Shown here piece after piece: positions 1 to 7,979 of a stretch of DNA of 64,000 bases. The stretch covers positions 620,001-684,000 of the forward strand of contig CAWFFZ010000008.1 in the NCBI GenBank assembly GCA_963815295.1, written 5' to 3'. A program made the position numbers and the translations under genes. Source of the DNA: JACDHG01 sp963815295 (lineage in GTDB: Bacteria; Actinomycetota; Actinomycetes; Propionibacteriales; Nocardioidaceae). Numbering within the stretch: position 1 is the stretch's first letter; the number at the start of each line of letters is the position of its first letter. The notes under the pieces are model-generated. The model ran no database searches, was not told the origin of the DNA, and was given only the letters and a program-made list of their open reading frames with translations.

Positions 1-668
1 ACTTCGAGATGGCGGCGGAGCTGGCAGCCGCCGACGCCGGCACGGAGGTCCAGGCAATCGTCACCGACGACGATGTCGCAGTCCAGGACAGCCTCTACAC
101 CGCAGGTCGTCGCGGAGTCGGGGTCACGGTGCTCCTCGAGAAGATCGTTGGCGCTGCCGCCGAAGAGGGCAGGTCGCTCCAGGAGGTCGCGGACCTAGCA
201 CGAAAGGTCAACGACCAGGGCCGCAGCATGGGGATGGCGCTCACGTCCTGCACCGTGCCGTCGGCCGGCAAGCCTACGTTCGAGCTTGATGACAGCGAGA
301 TGGAAGTGGGCATCGGGATCCACGGCGAGCCCGGACGCAACCGGCTGCCCCTCGCCCCCGCCAAGGAAGTTGCCGCCCTCCTCGTCGACCCGATCCTCGG
401 CGACCTTCCGTACGGCTCCGGCGACGACGTCATCGCGTTTGTGAACGGCATGGGTGGCACACCGCTGATCGAGCTCTACGTCATGTACCACGAGGTCCGT
501 CAGCTGCTCGACAAGGCCGGCATCACGGTTGCGAGGTCGCTGGTCGGGAACTACATCACCTCGCTCGAGATGGCCGGGTGCTCCGTCACGTTGCTCAAGG
601 CAGACGACGAGATCGTCCGGCTCTGGGACGCTCCGGTCAACACCCCCGGCCTGCGCTGGGGAGCTTGA
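1..668 (+). CDS. dhaK: Dihydroxyacetone kinase subunit DhaK, C-terminal part (cut by window edge)
   Basis: Substrate-binding subunit of the PTS-type dihydroxyacetone kinase. It holds dihydroxyacetone as a hemiaminal on a histidine while phosphate comes from DhaL-ADP. The reading frame is open from base 3, and the residues FEMAAELAAADAG match the interior of DhaK, so the gene starts to the left of the window. Visible signatures are GIGIHGEPG, containing the covalent substrate histidine, and VNGMGGTPLIELY near the C-terminus. About 220 of the usual 330 residues are present. The stop at 666-668 is two bases before the dhaL start, and dhaM follows, so this is a dhaKLM operon. Identity is very secure; the true start is not visible. 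Confidence 0.95.
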   Translation, partial: FEMAAELAAADAGTEVQAIVTDDDVAVQDSLYTAGRRGVGVTVLLEKIVGAAAEEGRSLQEVADLARKVNDQGRSMGMALTSCTVPSAGKPTFELDDSEMEVGIGIHGEPGRNRLPLAPAKEVAALLVDPILGDLPYGSGDDVIAFVNGMGGTPLIELYVMYHEVRQLLDKAGITVARSLVGNYITSLEMAGCSVTLLKADDEIVRLWDAPVNTPGLRWGA

Positions 669-670
669 CG

Positions 671-1300
671 GTGGCGGCGGTCGACGTCGCCGCGCTGACC
701 GGCTGGTTGCGCGCGTTCGCCGATGCGGTGAGTGAACACGCAGCAGAGCTAACACAGCTGGATGCAGCGATCGGCGACGCCGACCACGGCACCAATATGA
801 GCCGCGGGATGCAAGCGGTCGTGAAGGTGCTCGACGAGAACGACTTCGAGACGGCCGACGCGCTGCTGAAGAAGGCCGGCATGACCCTCGTCAGCACCGT
901 CGGCGGCGCCAGCGGGCCGCTGTACGGCACGTTCTTCCTACGCGCCGGCACCGCCCTCGCTGACGTTGACGACATCGACGCCGCCGCATTCGGCGCCGCT
1001 CTGCGGGCCGGCGTCGAAGGGATCCTGGCGCGCGGCAAGGCCGAGCTCGAGGACAAGACGATGTATGACGCCTGGGCGCCGGCGCTCGAGGCGTACGACG
1101 ACGCCGCCTCGGAGGGCGATCTCGCAAAGGCACTGTCAGCCGCCGCCGAGGCGGCAGCAGCCGGTCGCGACGCGACCACGCCTATGCAGGCACGTAAAGG
1201 TCGAGCCAGCTATCTCGGTGAGCGAAGCATCGGCCACCAAGACCCTGGCGCCACAAGCACGACATTGTTACTGGAGTCCGCCGTAGTCTCTTTGTCGTGA
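671..1300 (+). CDS. dhaL: Dihydroxyacetone kinase ADP-binding subunit DhaL
   Basis: DhaL carries tightly bound ADP/ATP with magnesium. It is recharged by DhaM and passes the phosphate to dihydroxyacetone on DhaK. The motif DAAIGDADHGTNM supplies the metal-coordinating aspartates, and STVGGASGPLYGTFF is the family nucleotide loop. I choose GTG 671, two bases after the dhaK stop, giving 209 residues, which is normal for DhaL; an in-frame start at 578 would lie inside dhaK. The stop TGA at 1298-1300 overlaps the GTG start of dhaM, so the three genes are almost certainly translationally coupled. Confidence 0.95.
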   Translation: MAAVDVAALTGWLRAFADAVSEHAAELTQLDAAIGDADHGTNMSRGMQAVVKVLDENDFETADALLKKAGMTLVSTVGGASGPLYGTFFLRAGTALADVDDIDAAAFGAALRAGVEGILARGKAELEDKTMYDAWAPALEAYDDAASEGDLAKALSAAAEAAAAGRDATTPMQARKGRASYLGERSIGHQDPGATSTTLLLESAVVSLS

Positions 1301-3732
1301 TCTCGGTCGTCGTCGTCTCACACAGCCGGGCGCTGGCCGACGCGGCCGTCGCGCTCGCTGACGAGATGGTCAGCGGCGACGACCAGCCGCGAGTCGAGGT
1401 GGCCGCCGGTCTCGATGCGACGACGTTCGGCACCGACGCCACGGCGGTGGCCGAAGCAATCGGCAGGGCCGACTGCCCCGACGGCGTACTCGTCCTGCTT
1501 GACCTGGGGAGCGCCGTGCTGAGTGCGGAGATGGCGCTGGAATTCCTCGAGCCCGAGGTGGCGGCCAGGGTACGGCTGACGAGCGCTCCTCTTGTCGAGG
1601 GGTTGGTGGCCGCCGTCGTCTCGGCATCCACCGGTGCCTCGCTCGAGAATGTGGCCGCTGAGGCGGAGGCCGGTCTGCTGGCGAAGCGTGAACACCTCGG
1701 TGACCCAGAGACCACCGGCACGGAAGGCGTCGCTGCCGAGCCGGTGCCGGAGGACGCGGAGACAGTCGAGATCGAGGTGCTCAACGAGCACGGGCTCCAT
1801 GCCCGTCCGGTAGCGCGGTTGGTGACGCTCGTGGGACGGTACGACGCCGCCGTGTCGTTGACCAACGTGACGACCGGACGCGGACCGGTCAACGCGGCAA
1901 GCCTGAGCCAGATCGCCACCTTGGACGCGCGACGAGGGCACCGAGTCCTGGTGGCTGCCACGGGCAACGACGCCACCGAAGTGCTCGGTGCAGTCACGAG
2001 CCTGGCTGCCGATCGATTCGGCGATGACGGCGTCGCACAGGTGGAGACGACACCGGCCGACGAGTCCTCGGGCTCCGGGCTCGACATCGCGATCGGGCCG
2101 GCGCTCGTGGCCGGCCAGGAGGTCGACACGGGCGGCTACGTTGCGGGGTCGCCGGCGGAGGAGGCGACTCGCTCGGAGACTGCGATGCGGGGCGCGAGCC
2201 AGAGGCTCGACCAACTCCGGCGTCACACCGAGACGACCGGCGGGGCCGACGATGGCGAGATCTTCGTTGCACAGAAGGCGTTGCTCACTGACCCCGAGGT
2301 CGCCGGGCCGGTAGTCGACGCCATCGCGGCGGGAGCGTCGGCAGTCGAGGCTTGGCGTGCGCGGCTGGGCGAGGTCGCTGCTGGTTACCGCGCCCTGTCC
2401 GACCCCTATCTGCGTGAGCGGGAAGCCGATGTGGTGAGCGTCCGCGACCTCATGCTCCGGTCGCTGCTTGGCAAACCCGAGCCGAATGTCGAAGGCGACG
2501 GCATCCTGGTCGTGCCCGTGCTCGATGCTGCGACCGCAGCCACGCTCGACGCCGCGTCGGTCCACGGAGTCGTCACGGTCGGCGGCGGCCTCACCGGTCA
2601 TGGCATCCTCGTCGCCCGATCGCGCGGCATACCAGTGTTGACGAATGGTGGCGACGCCGCAGCGGCCATCACGCCAGGCACCGTCGTGGCGTTCGACGCC
2701 GCTGCCGGCAAGCTGACGATCGCGCCCGATGCCGAGCAGCAACGGTGGTTCGAAGCCGAGATCGCACGGCGTACAGCGCGTCGCGACGAAGCGGCCGCGC
2801 ACGCGCACGAGCCGGCAAGGACCACAGATGGCCATCGGGTGACGGTGCGCGCGAACGTCTCGTCACGCCAGGAAGCCGTTGCTGCGCGCGGGTTCGGTGC
2901 CGAGGGCTCGGGTTTGGTCCGCACCGAGATTCTGTTCGGCCACCACACGTCGCCTCCGAGTGTCGAAGTCCAGGTCGACACGTATCGCGAGCTGGCGGAA
3001 GGGCTCGGCGGTCAGCCACTGACGATCCGCACATTCGACGTCGGGGGAGACAAGCCGATCCCGTTCCTGGCGCAGGCGGAGGAGGCAAACCCGTTCCTCG
3101 GGGAGCGCGGGCTTCGCCTGCTTCGCCGCTATCCGCAGGTGCTGCACGACCAGCTGGTCGCGGTCTGCCGCGTCGCACGAGAGACTCGGGTCCAACTGAT
3201 GTTCCCGATGGTCACGACCGTCGACGAGGTTGACTTCGCGTGGCAAGCGCTCGTTGAGGCAGCCAAGGACAGCACGGGCGAAGTCCCCTCCAGCCTCGCG
3301 GTGGGCATCATGATCGAGGTGCCGGCGGCCGCCCTGAGGGCGCGCCTGCTGACCGAGCGCCTGGACTTCGTCAGCATCGGCACCAACGACCTCACCCAGT
3401 ACGTCGTCGCGGCCGAGCGTGGGAACGCCGCCGTTGCCGAGCTCGCTGATCCGCTCGACCCGGCCGTGCTGGCCCTCATCGCGAACGTCGTGGCCGACGT
3501 GGCGCCGAACGTCGAGGTCGCCGTTTGCGGTGACCTGGCGAGTGACCCCGTCGGCGCGGTCGTGCTCGTCGGGCTCGGGGTGAGGGAGCTCAGTGTGGTG
3601 GGTCCGCAGGTACCCGTGGTCAAGCAACGTGTGCGGTCGCTCGGCCTCGAGCAGGCGCAGTGGCTCGCAGCCGAGGCGGTCCGCAGTCGAGGCCCCGCCG
3701 ACGTACGCCGGTTGGCCGCGACGCTGGGGTGA
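1297..3732 (+). CDS. dhaM: DhaM-HPr-Enzyme I fusion, PEP-dependent phosphoryl donor of the Dha kinase
   Basis: An 811-residue phosphorelay protein. Residues 1-135 are an EIIA-Man-like DhaM domain with His9 in SHSRALAD. Residues about 155-240 are an HPr domain with His168 in NEHGLHARP. From about 265 to the end is Enzyme I, with the phosphohistidine candidate His435 in GGGLTGHGILVAR and the PEP-binding barrel: IRTFDVGGDKP, EANPFLGERGLRLL, FVSIGTNDLTQY and acid/base Cys744 in AVCGDLASDP. E. coli DhaM, by contrast, stops after the N-terminal part of Enzyme I. Here the complete PEP-binding domain is present, so the protein should take phosphate directly from PEP and charge DhaL without separate general PTS proteins. 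That last point is inference. The start overlaps the dhaL stop by four bases. Confidence 0.93.
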   Translation: MISVVVVSHSRALADAAVALADEMVSGDDQPRVEVAAGLDATTFGTDATAVAEAIGRADCPDGVLVLLDLGSAVLSAEMALEFLEPEVAARVRLTSAPLVEGLVAAVVSASTGASLENVAAEAEAGLLAKREHLGDPETTGTEGVAAEPVPEDAETVEIEVLNEHGLHARPVARLVTLVGRYDAAVSLTNVTTGRGPVNAASLSQIATLDARRGHRVLVAATGNDATEVLGAVTSLAADRFGDDGVAQVETTPADESSGSGLDIAIGPALVAGQEVDTGGYVAGSPAEEATRSETAMRGASQRLDQLRRHTETTGGADDGEIFVAQKALLTDPEVAGPVVDAIAAGASAVEAWRARLGEVAAGYRALSDPYLREREADVVSVRDLMLRSLLGKPEPNVEGDGILVVPVLDAATAATLDAASVHGVVTVGGGLTGHGILVARSRGIPVLTNGGDAAAAITPGTVVAFDAAAGKLTIAPDAEQQRWFEAEIARRTARRDEAAAHAHEPARTTDGHRVTVRANVSSRQEAVAARGFGAEGSGLVRTEILFGHHTSPPSVEVQVDTYRELAEGLGGQPLTIRTFDVGGDKPIPFLAQAEEANPFLGERGLRLLRRYPQVLHDQLVAVCRVARETRVQLMFPMVTTVDEVDFAWQALVEAAKDSTGEVPSSLAVGIMIEVPAAALRARLLTERLDFVSIGTNDLTQYVVAAERGNAAVAELADPLDPAVLALIANVVADVAPNVEVAVCGDLASDPVGAVVLVGLGVRELSVVGPQVPVVKQRVRSLGLEQAQWLAAEAVRSRGPADVRRLAATLG

Positions 3733-3741
3733 CCTAGGGGC

Positions 3742-4299
3742 CTACTGACTTGCGGCTGTTTGCGCGGCTGGACACAAGCCTCGGTCGCGGCCGCATGCCT
3801 TGAAGTCACACATTCGGCAAAGGGCGCCACCGGCCGGCGCATGACCGGCCGCGCGCTGCTCGAGTCGCTCCCGCGTCACCTCGCTGACGAGGCTCTCGCA
3901 CAATTCCGTCAGGAGAGCGCGCTGACCAGCGTCCAGATGCGCGAAAGTCCTGGCTATCGCTGCCTGTCTGGCGGCGCGAGCTTTCTTCGCCGCGGCGACA
4001 CCGGCAGGGGTCAGAGTGATTGCAAGAGACCGGGCATTACTGCCGGCGCTTCGCTCGACGTATCCCGCCGCGGCCAGGCGATCCACTAGTCGCACCGCTC
4101 CCGAGTGGGTGAGACCGACGACCTCGCTGAGGGCGCGAACCGACCCGTTGGGCGAGAAATCGAGCAGCGCGATCAGGGCCGCGGGCGCGGCTCCTCCGAG
4201 ATCGGCGGTATCGGTCGTCGCGTCGAGCACTCGGTCCGACAGCCCCAACGAGAGAGCGCCGACCAGATTTGCAAGGCGGGCGTCAGCTGACTTCCTCAC
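3742..4299 (-). CDS. MarR-family regulator with C-terminal four-cysteine cluster
   Basis: Winged-helix MarR-type regulator, 185 residues from GTG 4299, chosen because a purine-rich GGTGGGAGGG sits directly upstream. The helix-turn-helix is visible around SVRALSEVVGLTHSGAVRLV and the wing around GYVERSAGSNARSLAITLT. An uncommon tail has Cys161, Cys164, Cys169 and Cys176 in the pattern C-x2-C-x4-C-x6-C, suggesting metal binding or thiol redox sensing. The gene is convergent with dhaM, nine bases away, and divergent from a DUF3224 gene. A perfect short dyad lies between the two divergent starts and is the natural operator. The ligand and target set are unknown. Confidence 0.85.
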   Translation of the reverse strand: MRKSADARLANLVGALSLGLSDRVLDATTDTADLGGAAPAALIALLDFSPNGSVRALSEVVGLTHSGAVRLVDRLAAAGYVERSAGSNARSLAITLTPAGVAAAKKARAARQAAIARTFAHLDAGQRALLTELCESLVSEVTRERLEQRAAGHAPAGGALCRMCDFKACGRDRGLCPAAQTAASQ

Positions 4300-4332
4300 C
4301 CTCCCACCGTAGAGGCTGCGACCTTGGATTAG

Positions 4333-4347
4333 TATGATCGAGTCATA
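4333..4347. promoter_or_regulatory. Dyad in the MarR/DUF3224 divergent promoter region
   Basis: TATGA and TCATA arms separated by five bases form a perfect 5-bp dyad in an unusually A+T-rich stretch between the divergent MarR and DUF3224 starts. TATGAT also resembles a -10 box reading toward the DUF3224 gene. Position and symmetry suit autoregulation by the MarR protein, but this is inferred from context only. Confidence 0.5.
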
Positions 4348-4379
4348 TATTTGTCCAGACGGAAGGGAGGCGGCCGGAG

Positions 4380-4766
4380 ATGGCGCCTCACGCACACGCG
4401 CAGTTCGAAGTCACGTCATGGAACGAAACGCCGCTCGACGAAGAGACCGACCTGGCGAAGCTCACCGAGGCGCTGGTCTCGAAGACCTACACCGGCGACA
4501 TCGAGGGCACGTCGACAACCAAGTGGCTGATGGCTTATGCGCCGGACGAGACGGCCGCTTTCGTCGGTCTAGAGCGCCTCAAGGGAACCGTGTCTGGTAA
4601 GCAGGGAAGCCTCGTCCTGCAACACGTCGGGAAGTTCGAGAACGGATCGGCCGACGCGTCTCTGACGGTGATCTCCGGCACCGGTGACCTCGAGTCAGTC
4701 TCGGGGAGCGGTGACTTCACCGCTGACCCAGCCGGGTCAGTCTCGCTCGACCTGACCTTCGACTGA
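4380..4766 (+). CDS. DUF3224 family protein
   Basis: A 128-residue cytosolic protein matching the DUF3224 pattern: an opening FEVTSWNETP, then YTGDIEGTSTTKWLMAY, FVGLERLKGTVSGKQGSLVLQH and a closing SGTGDLESVSGSGDF. Members are predicted small beta-barrels of unknown biochemical role. The start ATG 4380 has GGAAGGGAGG upstream. Divergent transcription from the MarR gene suggests it is the direct target of that regulator. No catalytic residues can be assigned. Confidence 0.85.
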   Translation: MAPHAHAQFEVTSWNETPLDEETDLAKLTEALVSKTYTGDIEGTSTTKWLMAYAPDETAAFVGLERLKGTVSGKQGSLVLQHVGKFENGSADASLTVISGTGDLESVSGSGDFTADPAGSVSLDLTFD

Positions 4767-4783
4767 GGTTTCGAGCCCGTCCG

Positions 4784-6160
4784 TCAGTGGCCGAGGAGCG
4801 GCGCCATCGCGCGCGCTACCAGGCTCGGACGTCGCGTGAGCTTCTCCTCAGCGTCAGCCGCGGTCATCGCCCGCAAGCCGGCGTTGACGCCAAGCCACCG
4901 CAAGGGCTCGGGCTCCCACCGCGGCGAGCGGTGGTTGACCCAGGGCAGCGTGGTGAGGTCGGACGCCGTGCCGCGTACGAGGTCGGACAACGTACGGCCA
5001 GCCAGGTTGGTGGTGGTCAGGCCATCGCCGACGTACCCGCCGCCCCAGCCAACTCGGCTGCGCTGGTCGAGACCCACAGATGCCATCCAGTCTCTGGCAA
5101 CGCCGAGCGGGCCGCCCCACGCATGGGTGAACGTCGCCCCGGCCGTCGCGGGGAACAGGTCTGCGAGCGTCGCACGCAGCTGGCCAAACACCCGCGGGAC
5201 CCGGTCGAACTCCGGCTTGACCGCCGAGCCGAAGTGATAGGGCGCACCCCGGCCGCCGAACACCAGCCGGTCGTCCGCTGTGCGTTGGCCGTAGATGATC
5301 AGGTTGCGGAAGTCGGAGAACGTCGGTGCGTCGGCAAGTCCGATCTCGTCCCACACCGACGAAGGCAGTGGCTCGGTCGCCACGATGAGCGAGTACACCG
5401 GGACCACAGGGTTGGGCGCGCCCGGCAGGGACGGTGAATACCCCTCCGTCGCTACCACGACGTACTCCGCCCGAATTGCACCGCGCTCGGTCGTCACTCG
5501 GCTTGGCTCGACGCGTGTCGCTGCCGTCTGCTCGTAGATCGTGACGCCACGGCGTTCGACCGCGTCGGCGAGACCGCGCACCAGTCGTCCGGGATGCACG
5601 CGTGCGCAGTGCGGCGTGTACGTCGCACCGAGCACGCCCGTTGCCCGCCCGTGTCGAGCGGCCTCGGTTGCGTCGAGCAACCGCAGATCCTCTTCGGTCT
5701 CTCCCCAGGAGTGTGCGTAGTCGACTTCCTCCCGTGCGCGTTGGAGCTGGCTGGGGGAGCGGGCGAAGACGAGCGTCCCACCGCGGTGGAGGCTGCAGTC
5801 GATCCCCTCTTCGACGGTCACGCGCTCGACTTCGCCGATGCTTTCGCGCATCGCTGCCCCGAGTCGTAGCGCCGACTCGCGCGACGACCCTGGGTAACGC
5901 GCGAGCTTGTGTGCCGCAGTGGGGAAGAGCGCTGACAGCCAGCCACCGTTTCGGCCAGACGCGCCGAACCCGACCAGGTCCTTTTCAACCACCGCGAGCC
6001 GCAGCGTGGGATCGGCGCAGGCAAGGTAGTACGCGGTCCAGAGCCCGGTCAGGCCACCGCCGACCACTGCAACATCAACGTCGACTGAGCCGGGGAGAGG
6101 GTCGCGGAGGTCCAGCGGGCCCGCCGTCTCGTGCCACAGCGACAGATCCCTGTAGGTCAC
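4784..6160 (-). CDS. FAD-dependent amine oxidoreductase, PuuB/DAO-like
   Basis: A 458-residue DAO-superfamily flavoenzyme. The N-terminal dinucleotide-binding motif is VAVVGGGLTGLWTAYYLA, followed by VVEKDLVGFGASGRNGG, the typical FAD contact of gamma-glutamylputrescine and related oxidases. GWGGGYVGDGLTTTNLAGR near the C-terminus is the second flavin contact. It probably oxidises an amine (putrescine, a derivative, or another polyamine) to an aldehyde in the cytoplasm. Its start overlaps the end of the Lrp gene by four bases, and a polyamine importer is divergently transcribed next door. No gamma-glutamylpolyamine synthetase is in the window, so whether the substrate is free or glutamylated cannot be told. 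Confidence 0.82.
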   Translation of the reverse strand: MTYRDLSLWHETAGPLDLRDPLPGSVDVDVAVVGGGLTGLWTAYYLACADPTLRLAVVEKDLVGFGASGRNGGWLSALFPTAAHKLARYPGSSRESALRLGAAMRESIGEVERVTVEEGIDCSLHRGGTLVFARSPSQLQRAREEVDYAHSWGETEEDLRLLDATEAARHGRATGVLGATYTPHCARVHPGRLVRGLADAVERRGVTIYEQTAATRVEPSRVTTERGAIRAEYVVVATEGYSPSLPGAPNPVVPVYSLIVATEPLPSSVWDEIGLADAPTFSDFRNLIIYGQRTADDRLVFGGRGAPYHFGSAVKPEFDRVPRVFGQLRATLADLFPATAGATFTHAWGGPLGVARDWMASVGLDQRSRVGWGGGYVGDGLTTTNLAGRTLSDLVRGTASDLTTLPWVNHRSPRWEPEPLRWLGVNAGLRAMTAADAEEKLTRRPSLVARAMAPLLGH

Positions 6161-6636
6161 CGAACTCCCCAGGAGTAGGTCTGCTTCTGCAGTTTCAGAT
6201 ACACGAACGACTCGGTGCTGCGGACGCCTTCAATCGCGCGGATCCGTTTGGACAACAGCTCGAGCAGATGGTCGTCGCTCTCACACACCGCCTCGGCGAG
6301 GATGTCGAACGAGCCCGCGGTCATGATGACGTAGTCGACTTCCGGCATCGCACTGAGCTTCTCGGCGATTGGTTCGAGGTCGCCCTCGGTGCGGATTCCG
6401 ATCATTGCCTGGCGGGCGAAGCCGAGCTGTAGGGGATCGGTCACCGCGACAATCTGCATCACGCCGTTCTCGAGCAGGCGCTGCACACGCTGTCTGACGG
6501 CTGCCTCGGACAGTCCCACGGCCTTGCCGATGGCGGCATACGACATCCGACCGTCATGTTGCAATTGCTCGATGATCTTCTTGGATACGTCGTCCAGCGT
6601 CGTCGGAGAGGTAGTGTTGCGGTTGACCACGGGCAT
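6157..6636 (-). CDS. Lrp/AsnC-family transcriptional regulator
   Basis: A 159-residue Lrp/AsnC protein. The helix-turn-helix is within MSYAAIGKAVGLSEAAVRQRV, and the RAM ligand-binding domain follows (VDYVIMTAGSFDILAEAVCE). I choose ATG 6636 because AAGGA lies five bases upstream; ATG 6642 is also possible. The gene is cotranscribed with the FAD oxidase, sharing a four-base overlap, and diverges from the ABC importer operon. It probably senses an amine or amino acid and controls both directions. An imperfect dyad lies in the shared promoter region. Confidence 0.9.
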   Translation of the reverse strand: MPVVNRNTTSPTTLDDVSKKIIEQLQHDGRMSYAAIGKAVGLSEAAVRQRVQRLLENGVMQIVAVTDPLQLGFARQAMIGIRTEGDLEPIAEKLSAMPEVDYVIMTAGSFDILAEAVCESDDHLLELLSKRIRAIEGVRSTESFVYLKLQKQTYSWGVR

Positions 6637-6655
6637 GATCATCCTTCGGTAACGG

Positions 6656-6679
6656 TGCAATGGCAAGGGCCAAATTGCA
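6656..6679. promoter_or_regulatory. Candidate Lrp/AsnC operator
   Basis: TGCAAT and ATTGCA arms are separated by 12 bases, with an inner TGGC/GCCA pair, giving a near-symmetric 24-bp site. It lies just upstream of the lrp start and 40 bases from the predicted promoter of the divergent importer operon. A dyad of this size is reasonable for an Lrp/AsnC dimer. Assignment is by position and symmetry. Confidence 0.5.
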
Positions 6680-6717
6680 GGATCCGTCGCCAAACAACTT
6701 TTTCTCGACGGAATCGC

Positions 6718-6746
6718 TTGTCACGTGTCGGTCGCTCTGACAGGAT
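6718..6746 (+). promoter_or_regulatory. Predicted sigma-70-type promoter of the first importer operon
   Basis: TTGTCA at 6718-6723 and CAGGAT at 6741-6746 are spaced by exactly 17 bases and precede the binding-protein gene, whose GGAGG ribosome binding site is at 6774-6778. The -10 match is moderate. Confidence 0.45.
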
Positions 6747-6786
6747 CACGACAGCCGTGACCCATCGCAAAATGGAGGTCAATTCG

Positions 6787-7968
6787 ATGCCAGCCAACCG
6801 CCGCTTTTCCGGCGTAAGCCGTCGCGGGTTTATCCAGGGGGCATCTTTGTCGGCCCTCGCAATCGGGGGCAGCGGTCTGTTGTCCGCTTGCGGCACCGGC
6901 GGCGCCGAGGTCGACCAGGACGAGTGCGTGTCCGATGACAAGAGCTCATCGGAGAAGGACATCAACTTCTCCAACTGGATCGGGTATGTCGACCCGGTCA
7001 AGGCAAAGGACACCTCGACCTTGGAGAAGTTCGAAAAGGAGTCCGGCATTGCCGTCGACTACGTGGCCGACATCAACGACAACGAAACCTTCTTCGCGAA
7101 GCTCTCGCCTCAACTTCAGTCCTGCAAGGCCACCGGGCGCGACATCTTCGTGCTGACCGACTGGATGGCAGCCAAGATGATCGACCTGGGATGGATCCAG
7201 AAGCTCGATCATTCCAACATGCCGAACGTCGATGCCAACCTGATCGAATTCCTCAAGTCACCGAGCTGGGATCCTGAGCGTGACTACAGCGTCCCGTGGC
7301 AGAGCGGCATGACCGGGATCTGTTACAACTCGGAGCTGACTGATCCGGTCGAAAGCTTCGAGGCTCTGCTCACCCGACCCGACCTCAAGGGCAAGATCGA
7401 GCTGCTGACCGAGATGCGCGACACGATGGGCTTCATGTTGCTCCTGCAGGACAGCGATCCCGAAGACTTCACAGACACGGAATTTGCGGACGCGATCTCA
7501 GCCCTGGATGGCTTCGTGCAGAACGGGCAGATCCGCAAGTTCGCGGGCAACAGCTATATCGACGACATGAAGTCCGGCGACATCGTGGCCTGCGAGGCGT
7601 GGAGTGGCGACGTCATCAACCTTCTTGGTGGTGACCCGTACAAGTGGGTTCCGCCGTCGGAGGGTTTCTCGCTGTGGACCGACAACATGCTTGTCCCCAA
7701 CATGGCCGCGCACAAGACCAACGCGGAAGAGCTGATGAACTTCTACTACGACCCCGTCAACGCGGCGAAGCTGGCCGCCTGGAATTACTACTTCTGTCCG
7801 GTCGCTGGCGCGCAGGAGGAGATCGGGCAGTTCGACCCGGCGGCAACTGAGAGCTCCTTCATCTTCCTGGATGATGCAACGCTCGAAACGGGCTGGCAGT
7901 TCAAGACTCTCGACGACAAGCAGCAGTCCGATTATGCAGCCCAGTTCCAGTCCGTCATGGCTGGCTAA
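6787..7968 (+). CDS. Spermidine/putrescine-type ABC transporter binding lipoprotein
   Basis: Extracellular substrate-binding protein of 393 residues, PotD/PotF-like. The N-terminus has SRRGFIQGASLSALAIGG followed by LLSAC, a combined twin-arginine signal and lipobox, so it is likely exported folded and lipid-anchored. The body contains FSNWIGYVDP and VPWQSGMTGICYN, typical of polyamine-binding folds. ATG 6787 is preceded by GGAGG at 6774-6778. It heads a four-gene operon with an ATPase and two permeases. Whether it prefers putrescine, spermidine or another amine cannot be read from sequence. Confidence 0.9.
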   Translation: MPANRRFSGVSRRGFIQGASLSALAIGGSGLLSACGTGGAEVDQDECVSDDKSSSEKDINFSNWIGYVDPVKAKDTSTLEKFEKESGIAVDYVADINDNETFFAKLSPQLQSCKATGRDIFVLTDWMAAKMIDLGWIQKLDHSNMPNVDANLIEFLKSPSWDPERDYSVPWQSGMTGICYNSELTDPVESFEALLTRPDLKGKIELLTEMRDTMGFMLLLQDSDPEDFTDTEFADAISALDGFVQNGQIRKFAGNSYIDDMKSGDIVACEAWSGDVINLLGGDPYKWVPPSEGFSLWTDNMLVPNMAAHKTNAEELMNFYYDPVNAAKLAAWNYYFCPVAGAQEEIGQFDPAATESSFIFLDDATLETGWQFKTLDDKQQSDYAAQFQSVMAG

Positions 7969-7979
7969 TCCACTCAGGC

